Virus record (IMG/VR): IMGVR_UViG_3300042154_001728
Span: 1-35,459 of that record
Strand: one strand, 5' to 3'
Origin: a virus
DNA length: 35,459 bases
Below, one piece after another: positions 31,401 to 35,459 of this stretch. The number at the start of each line of letters is the position of its first letter. The first letter of the stretch is position 1. A model generated the notes under the pieces. That model saw only the letters and a list, made by a program, of their open reading frames with translations. It did no database searches and was not told where the DNA came from. Made by a program: the position numbers and the translations under genes.

Positions 31401-34400
31401 ATACGCATCAATTTACTGGTTCAGTAAACATTACTGGATCATTAACTATAAATGGAACTTCATTTACTACAGCTACTAGTGGTACATCAGGTACTTCTGG
31501 ATCTAGTGGAACTTCTGGATCTTCTGGAACCTCAGGAACTAGTGGATCTGCAGGTACTAGTGGTTCTACTGGAACATCTGGATCTTCAGGTACGTCTGGT
31601 ATAAATGGAACTTCTGGATCTTCTGGAACTAGTGGTTCATCTGGTGTAAGTGGAACTTCTGGAAGTTCAGGTAGTGCTGGTACCTCTGGTTCTACAGGCA
31701 CGAGTGGAAGTTCAGGCACTTCTGGTTCTAGCGGATCTTCTGGATCTACAGGAACTAGTGGATCAACTGGAACATCTGGCTCTAGTGGTTCTAGCGGATC
31801 TTCTGGTTCAACTGGAACTTCTGGTTCATCAGGTAGCTCTGGCACTTCTGGAACTGGATTTAATACAATCACTAACCCAGCAGACAATAGAGTAATTACA
31901 TCATTAGGTACTACTAACACAGCAAACGCAGAAGCTAATTTAATATTTGATGGATCTATACTTACTATTACTGGTAGTGCTAGTCCAAAATTAATTTTAG
32001 GTACTGTTGGTGGAGATGAAGGTGGAGAACTTTTATTAGGAAAAGCAGAAACAAATACAACACTAACTGGTAGTGGTGTAACAATAGATGTTTTTCAAAA
32101 TAGACTTAGATTTTTTGAACAAGGTGGAAATGCTCGTGGATATTTTATAGACATAACTACTGGTGCAGCAGGCGTTGGAACTAACTTAGTAGCTACAGGA
32201 ACATCTGGTACCTCAGGTAATACTGGTTCTTCAGGAACTAGTGGAGCAAATGGAACTAGTGGATCTTCTGGATCTAGTGGTACAAGTGGAGTAAGTGGTA
32301 CTAGCGGTTCAAGTGGAACGTCTGGAACTTCCGGATCGTCTGGTACTAGTGGTAGCTCTGGTACTAGTGGAGCAAATGGAACTAGTGGTTCATCAGGTAG
32401 TTCAGGTACTTCTGGTTCTACTGGAACATCTGGCTCTAGCGGAACTAGTGGTTCTACAGGTACAAGTGGATCTACTGGTACATCTGGTAGCTCAGGTACA
32501 TCAGGATCTTCTGGCTCATCTGGAACCTCAGGTTCAAGTGGTACATCTGGATCATCTGGATCAAGTGGAACATCTGGCTCTAGCGGCACGTCTGGTACAG
32601 GATTTAATACTATTAATAATGCAGCTCAAGGTAGAATAATATTATCTGATGGTACTACAAATGCTGCAACTGCATCAACAAATTTATCTTTCTTAAATAA
32701 TACTCTTAATGTAACTGGAAGTATTGTAAGTTCTGGTACTATTACAGCTCAAACACTTGTAGTTCAGACAATTACATCATCTGTTGATTTTGTAACTGGA
32801 TCTACTAGATTCGGTACTCAACTTTCTAATACGCATCAATTTACAGGATCTGTAAGCATTACCGGATCTTTAAGTATAAATGGAACATCATTTACTGCCG
32901 CTACATCTGGCACATCAGGAACTTCTGGTGCTAATGGCACATCGGGTTCAAGCGGTACTAGTGGAACATCTGGTACTTCTGGTTCAACAGGAACATCAGG
33001 TAGTTCAGGCACATCTGGTTCTTCAGGCACAAGCGGTACTAGTGGCAGTTCAGGTACTTCTGGTACTTCAGGCAGTTCAGGTACATCTGGTTCAACTGGT
33101 TCAGCAGGTTCTTCAGGTACTTCAGGTTCATCTGGAACTAGTGGTAGTTCTGGTACATCTGGCATAAATGGTACTTCTGGCTCGTCTGGAACCTCAGGAT
33201 CTAGCGGTTCTGCAGGATCTAGTGGTACAAGTGGAGCAAATGGATCTAGCGGTTCAAGTGGTACTAGCGGATCATCTGGTAGTTCTGGTACATCAGGTAG
33301 CTCTGGCACATCTGGAGCAAATGGATCATCTGGCACATCTGGTTCTAGTGGAACATCAGGCAGTTCAGGTTCAACGGGTACATCAGGATCATCTGGCACA
33401 AGCGGTTCTTCTGGCACATCTGGAAGCTCAGGTACTAGTGGTACATCAGGTAGTTCTGGTTCTAGTGGAACATCTGGTACAGGATTTAATACAATAAATA
33501 ATGCTGCAGTAGGTAGAGTTTTAGTATCAGACGGTACTACAAATACTGCAACTGCTTCAGCGATACTTACAGTCTCTGGTAATACTACTACAGTATCTGG
33601 AAGTTTAACTGTATTACAAAACTTAACTGTATTAGGATCTGCTTCTATTACTTATATTAGTCAATCTACACTTAATGTTGGTACAAATTTAATTACAGTA
33701 AATACTAATAGTCCATCAGTTAGATTTGGAGGGCTTGCCGTAATTGATTCAGGATCTAGTCCACAAGTATCAGGATCTTTTTTATATGATTCACTTCACG
33801 ATGAATGGCTCTCTGTTCATAAAGCAGATAGTGCTGCAGGAGTAACATCATCTCACTTCCTTCAAGGCCCAGAAACCTATAATAATTTAGGAAATGAAAT
33901 TTATATAGCTGCTAATGTTATCATAAAAGGTACTGGTAATGAACATGTAGCTCCATCAAATATTACAGATAATGGTTCTGTAGTTAGTATAAATAGTAGA
34001 ACATCAATAACAGGATCTTTATTTGTTTCGTCATCAGTTACTGCAAGTATATTTGCAAATCCTGGAGGAAATATTCTTTTAATACCAAGTGGTGGAGCAG
34101 GTATAAATACTGCATCCGTAGTACTTTATGGAGGTATAGATTGGGTAAGAGAACCTAATGCTACTCAAACAGAAATTGGAGATCTAGTATCCTTTGCTAG
34201 TACAATGGGTATTATTGATGGCGGTGCTCTAACTACAGCTAGTGGATTAACTATCCAAGTAGCAGAATCTGTAGGATATGTAATGACTACAGGAAACTAT
34301 CCTAATCATAATTTAAGAAAAATTAATACTAGAGGCTCTACAGATGTTTCTAGACAAATAACGCTTCCAGCAAATGCAGATAGATACGTTTATTATAATA

Positions 34401-35459
34401 GCTCAGGAAATTTAACGTCTTCAGCAACAGAGCCAAACTCTAGGTTTAATGTGCCTATAGGAAGGGTAATGACAGATAATTCATCTGTTGTTTATATAGA
34501 TAGAACTCCTTTAGATGCACATCACTATTCAAACTATGTAGATCGATTATTTAGAGACGCGTTAGGACCTATATTCCAATCAGGAGGAATAACTACTCAA
34601 GGAATAGTATCTAGAAGTCTTGATGTAACATCTGCTATATTTTTCTTTTCTGAACATAGGGTTACTACAACTGGAGCAACTCCTATAACTTTTGATGCAT
34701 TATATAGAAGTGGCTCATCAGGAACTGGTATAGGAGGTTCTGCTTTTACTAGAGTAGCAAGTCAAACAACAGCAAGCAATACTTTATATGATAGTGCTAG
34801 CTTTGGCACACTACAATCAATTCCATCTGGAAAGTATGTGAAGCATTCATTATATATGATTGGTCTTCCTACTACACAGTATTTCCTTGTCTATGGTCAA
34901 GAACTATATGATAATGTTGAAGCGGCTGAAGCAGGTAATTTACCAACTCCTCCAAGCTTTGTAACTGAACAATTTGCTCTATTTGCTTCTATAGTTGTAA
35001 CTCCAGATAGTTCTAGTATTCAATCTATAATTGATGAAAGACCTAGACTTGGTTTTGCATCTCCATCAAGAACAGGAGTTGTTACTTTACATGGCAACTT
35101 ATTAGGATTAGAAGCAGATGATCACCAACAGTATTTGTTAGTTGATGGTACTAGAGCAATGCAAGGAAATTTATCTCTTGGCGGATATGATATTACTAAT
35201 GTAGATAATATTTCTGCAACTTCTATAACAAGCTCATTGTTTGGAACAGCTTCATGGGCACAAAATTCATTAACAGCATCATCAGCAGATAATTTTACTG
35301 TTAGAGGTACTTTAACTGCTCAAACTATAGTAGCACAAACAATTACTTCATCTACTGATTTTGTAACTGGATCTACTAAGTTTGGTACTTTATTAAATAA
35401 CACACATCAATTTACCGGCTCAGTAAGTATTACTGGATCATTAACTATAAATGGTTCAT
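28424..35459 (+). CDS. Giant collagen-like tail-fibre protein, 3' end beyond the window
   Basis: The frame from ATG 28424 stays open to the edge, giving at least 2,345 residues. The start MSNQFLKLRRSAVPGRVPDT and SLQFGEIALNTYDGLAFIKK is a phage-fibre N-terminus that I recall from T4-like phages of AT-rich marine hosts, and probably docks on the baseplate. Five Gly-X-Y arrays follow at residues 195-410, 672-917, 1020-1145, 1259-1393 and 1496-1687. Each is followed by GTGFNTI. SHAEG repeats (about 462-527) recall the YadA head. Linker modules with TGSLTINGS recur. Near residue 2227, DDHQQYLLVDGTRAM is a common phage tail motif. It is probably trimeric and surface-exposed for host contact. No chaperone or S74 peptidase end is visible yet. 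Confidence 0.9.
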   Translation, partial: MSNQFLKLRRSAVPGRVPDTASLQFGEIALNTYDGLAFIKKSGSNGEEIVTIGSTSNSFSGSFTGSLFGTASWAVNALTASNTPNAFVTAIQVFPDTIQLIKGNGDTENYNINDVVQAQNATLASTASSADDFLVRGTLTAQTIVAQVITSSIQYVTGSTIFGSELSNTHEFTGSVNITGSLTINGSSFTAATSGTSGTAGSSGSSGTSGSSGSSGTSGSSGSSGSTGTSGSSGSSGSSGESGTSGSAGSSGTSGSSGSSGTSGSTGTSGSAGTSGTSGSSGTSGESGTSGSSGTSGSSGSTGTSGSSGTSGSSGSTGTSGSSGSSGTSGSSGSSGSSGSSGTSGSSGSTGTSGSSGTSGSSGSTGTSGSSGSSGTSGSTGTSGSSGSAGTSGSSGSSGSSGSSGTSGTGFNTISNAGQGRIILSDGTTNAATASSNLTYTNNTLSITGSLIQGLEGNIATGEQSHAEGSITKAIGNYSHAEGDFTQAIGDYSHAEGQETIASGAYSHAEGYQTIALANHQHVQGQWNATSSVPAAFIVGNGTDDSNRSNLIYAAGNEVQISGSLQVSGGITGSLNGTASWARNSLTASSADNFTVRGTLTAQTIVVQTITSSVDFVTGSTRFGSQLSNTHQFTGSVSVTGSLAVKDLTLNNLSRFVVIDETTGQLYYNTAGASGSSGTSGTSGSSGTSGSSGTSGQNGSSGTSGTSGTSGSTGTSGSAGSSGSTGTSGSSGSTGTSGSSGTSGSTGTSGSSGSSGTSGVNGTSGSAGTSGSSGTSGNTGTSGSSGSTGTSGSSGSTGTSGSSGSTGTSGSSGSTGTSGSSGTAGSSGSSGSSGSTGTSGSSGSSGTSGSSGTSGVNGTSGSSGTSGSSGSTGTSGSAGTSGSSGTSGSSGSTGTSGSAGTSGSSGSSGSSGTSGTGFNTINNPGANRIILSDGTTNAATASSNLSFSNNVLQVTGSISSNGTITAQTLIVQNITASQEYITGSTIFGSLLTNTHQFTGSVNITGSLTINGTSFTTATSGTSGTSGSSGTSGSSGTSGTSGSAGTSGSTGTSGSSGTSGINGTSGSSGTSGSSGVSGTSGSSGSAGTSGSTGTSGSSGTSGSSGSSGSTGTSGSTGTSGSSGSSGSSGSTGTSGSSGSSGTSGTGFNTITNPADNRVITSLGTTNTANAEANLIFDGSILTITGSASPKLILGTVGGDEGGELLLGKAETNTTLTGSGVTIDVFQNRLRFFEQGGNARGYFIDITTGAAGVGTNLVATGTSGTSGNTGSSGTSGANGTSGSSGSSGTSGVSGTSGSSGTSGTSGSSGTSGSSGTSGANGTSGSSGSSGTSGSTGTSGSSGTSGSTGTSGSTGTSGSSGTSGSSGSSGTSGSSGTSGSSGSSGTSGSSGTSGTGFNTINNAAQGRIILSDGTTNAATASTNLSFLNNTLNVTGSIVSSGTITAQTLVVQTITSSVDFVTGSTRFGTQLSNTHQFTGSVSITGSLSINGTSFTAATSGTSGTSGANGTSGSSGTSGTSGTSGSTGTSGSSGTSGSSGTSGTSGSSGTSGTSGSSGTSGSTGSAGSSGTSGSSGTSGSSGTSGINGTSGSSGTSGSSGSAGSSGTSGANGSSGSSGTSGSSGSSGTSGSSGTSGANGSSGTSGSSGTSGSSGSTGTSGSSGTSGSSGTSGSSGTSGTSGSSGSSGTSGTGFNTINNAAVGRVLVSDGTTNTATASAILTVSGNTTTVSGSLTVLQNLTVLGSASITYISQSTLNVGTNLITVNTNSPSVRFGGLAVIDSGSSPQVSGSFLYDSLHDEWLSVHKADSAAGVTSSHFLQGPETYNNLGNEIYIAANVIIKGTGNEHVAPSNITDNGSVVSINSRTSITGSLFVSSSVTASIFANPGGNILLIPSGGAGINTASVVLYGGIDWVREPNATQTEIGDLVSFASTMGIIDGGALTTASGLTIQVAESVGYVMTTGNYPNHNLRKINTRGSTDVSRQITLPANADRYVYYNSSGNLTSSATEPNSRFNVPIGRVMTDNSSVVYIDRTPLDAHHYSNYVDRLFRDALGPIFQSGGITTQGIVSRSLDVTSAIFFFSEHRVTTTGATPITFDALYRSGSSGTGIGGSAFTRVASQTTASNTLYDSASFGTLQSIPSGKYVKHSLYMIGLPTTQYFLVYGQELYDNVEAAEAGNLPTPPSFVTEQFALFASIVVTPDSSSIQSIIDERPRLGFASPSRTGVVTLHGNLLGLEADDHQQYLLVDGTRAMQGNLSLGGYDITNVDNISATSITSSLFGTASWAQNSLTASSADNFTVRGTLTAQTIVAQTITSSTDFVTGSTKFGTLLNNTHQFTGSVSITGSLTINGS
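29006..29653 (+). repeat. Gly-X-Y array 1 (72 triplets)
   Basis: I translated all 216 codons: every third residue is Gly, X is Thr/Ser/Glu and Y is Ser/Thr/Ala, with no proline. A 75-base perfect direct repeat lies within (29311-29385 and 29455-29529). Confidence 0.95.
29311..29529 (+). repeat. 75-base perfect direct repeat inside array 1
   Basis: Bases 29311-29385 and 29455-29529 are identical and begin 144 bases apart, an exact multiple of nine (16 triplets). Elsewhere in the arrays synonymous codons are shuffled, so this copy is likely recent. Confidence 0.9.
29807..30004 (+). repeat. SHAEG repeats resembling the YadA head
   Basis: Four repeats of [S]HAEG spaced by 14 residues (SHAEGSITKAIGNY, SHAEGDFTQAIGDY, SHAEGQETIASGAY, SHAEGYQTIALANH), then a decayed copy HVQG. 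This is the left-handed beta-roll head repeat of trimeric autotransporter adhesins, also used in phage fibres. Confidence 0.85.
30437..31174 (+). repeat. Gly-X-Y array 2 (82 triplets)
   Basis: Longest of the five arrays. The glycine register is kept from GAS to the final GTG. Rare triplets GQN, GVN and GNT break the Ser/Thr pattern. Confidence 0.9.
31481..31858 (+). repeat. Gly-X-Y array 3 (42 triplets)
   Basis: Same composition, with GIN and GVS variants. It ends in the GTGFNTI cap. Confidence 0.9.
32198..32602 (+). repeat. Gly-X-Y array 4 (45 triplets)
   Basis: Contains GNT, GAN and GVS variants. Unlike the others it is preceded by a different module (segment LILGTVGGDEGGELLLGKAE), not by the TAQT...TGSLTINGS linker. 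Confidence 0.9.
32909..33484 (+). repeat. Gly-X-Y array 5 (64 triplets)
   Basis: Contains GAN and GIN variants and ends in GTGFNTI. The sequence after it switches to a long non-repetitive region. Confidence 0.9.

Noticed and set aside
28882-33417. Long open frames on the reverse strand rich in Pro, Glu, Val and Asp, and forward frames rich in Leu, Val, His and Gln, over the arrays
   Set aside because: They are shadows of the Gly-Ser-Thr codon repeats, which rarely form stops in other frames. They break at array borders, while the +frame from 28424 stays open throughout.
29006-33484. CRISPR array, suggested by the dense short repeats
   Set aside because: The repeats are 9-base coding triplets with variable codons, no spacers and an uninterrupted reading frame.

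Overview
The window is an AT-rich stretch of a tailed-phage genome that belongs to the T4 superfamily (contractile-tailed Caudoviricetes). The diagnosis rests on a T4-type head module in order: terminase large subunit (gp17-like), portal (gp20-like), prohead core genes, prohead protease (gp21-like), acidic scaffold (gp22-like), major capsid protein (gp23-like), then a PhoH-like ATPase and neck or tail-completion genes (gp13/gp14-like). A T4 gp61-type primase lies at the left end. There are no tRNA genes and no integration genes. Most starts lack a Shine-Dalgarno sequence and have A-rich leaders or sit on the previous stop codon (TAATG, ATGA). This fits a Bacteroidota host, but that is an inference.

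Layout: (1) 1-420: the start of a leftward gene, then a roughly 350-base gap with several perfect inverted repeats that may be a structured RNA. (2) 421-2141: primase and a RecB/Cas4-type PD-(D/E)XK nuclease. (3) 2156-13381: a dense rightward string of mostly small proteins. They include a P-loop kinase, a cytidylyltransferase-like enzyme, a metallopeptidase-HAD fusion, a ferritin-like helical protein and several phage-specific DUF-type proteins (DUF3008, DUF5661, DUF6321, DUF5872 and DUF5824 by recall). Many of these start with a short amphipathic helix ending in [L/I]-x-E, which resembles the capsid-targeting peptide of T4 internal head proteins. (4) 13381-24452: packaging and head assembly, closed by a strong terminator after the capsid gene. 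(5) 24545-28363: PhoH, neck/completion proteins and a small structural protein. (6) 28424 to the right edge: one reading frame of at least 2,345 codons, still open at the edge, encoding a giant tail-fibre-like protein with five proline-free Gly-X-Y arrays (305 triplets in all), YadA-head-like SHAEG repeats and re-used linker modules.

The most interesting proposals are: that the enzyme-rich string at 2.1-12.7 kb is capsid cargo addressed by N-terminal peptides and trimmed by the gp21-like protease encoded at 20.5 kb; that the giant fibre is a modular Ser/Thr-Gly collagen-like protein; and that a recurring ATATTTAT motif, found in or at the edge of nine of the twelve longer gaps between genes, is a phage-specific regulatory element. 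All are hypotheses from reading the sequence; none was tested by a database search.
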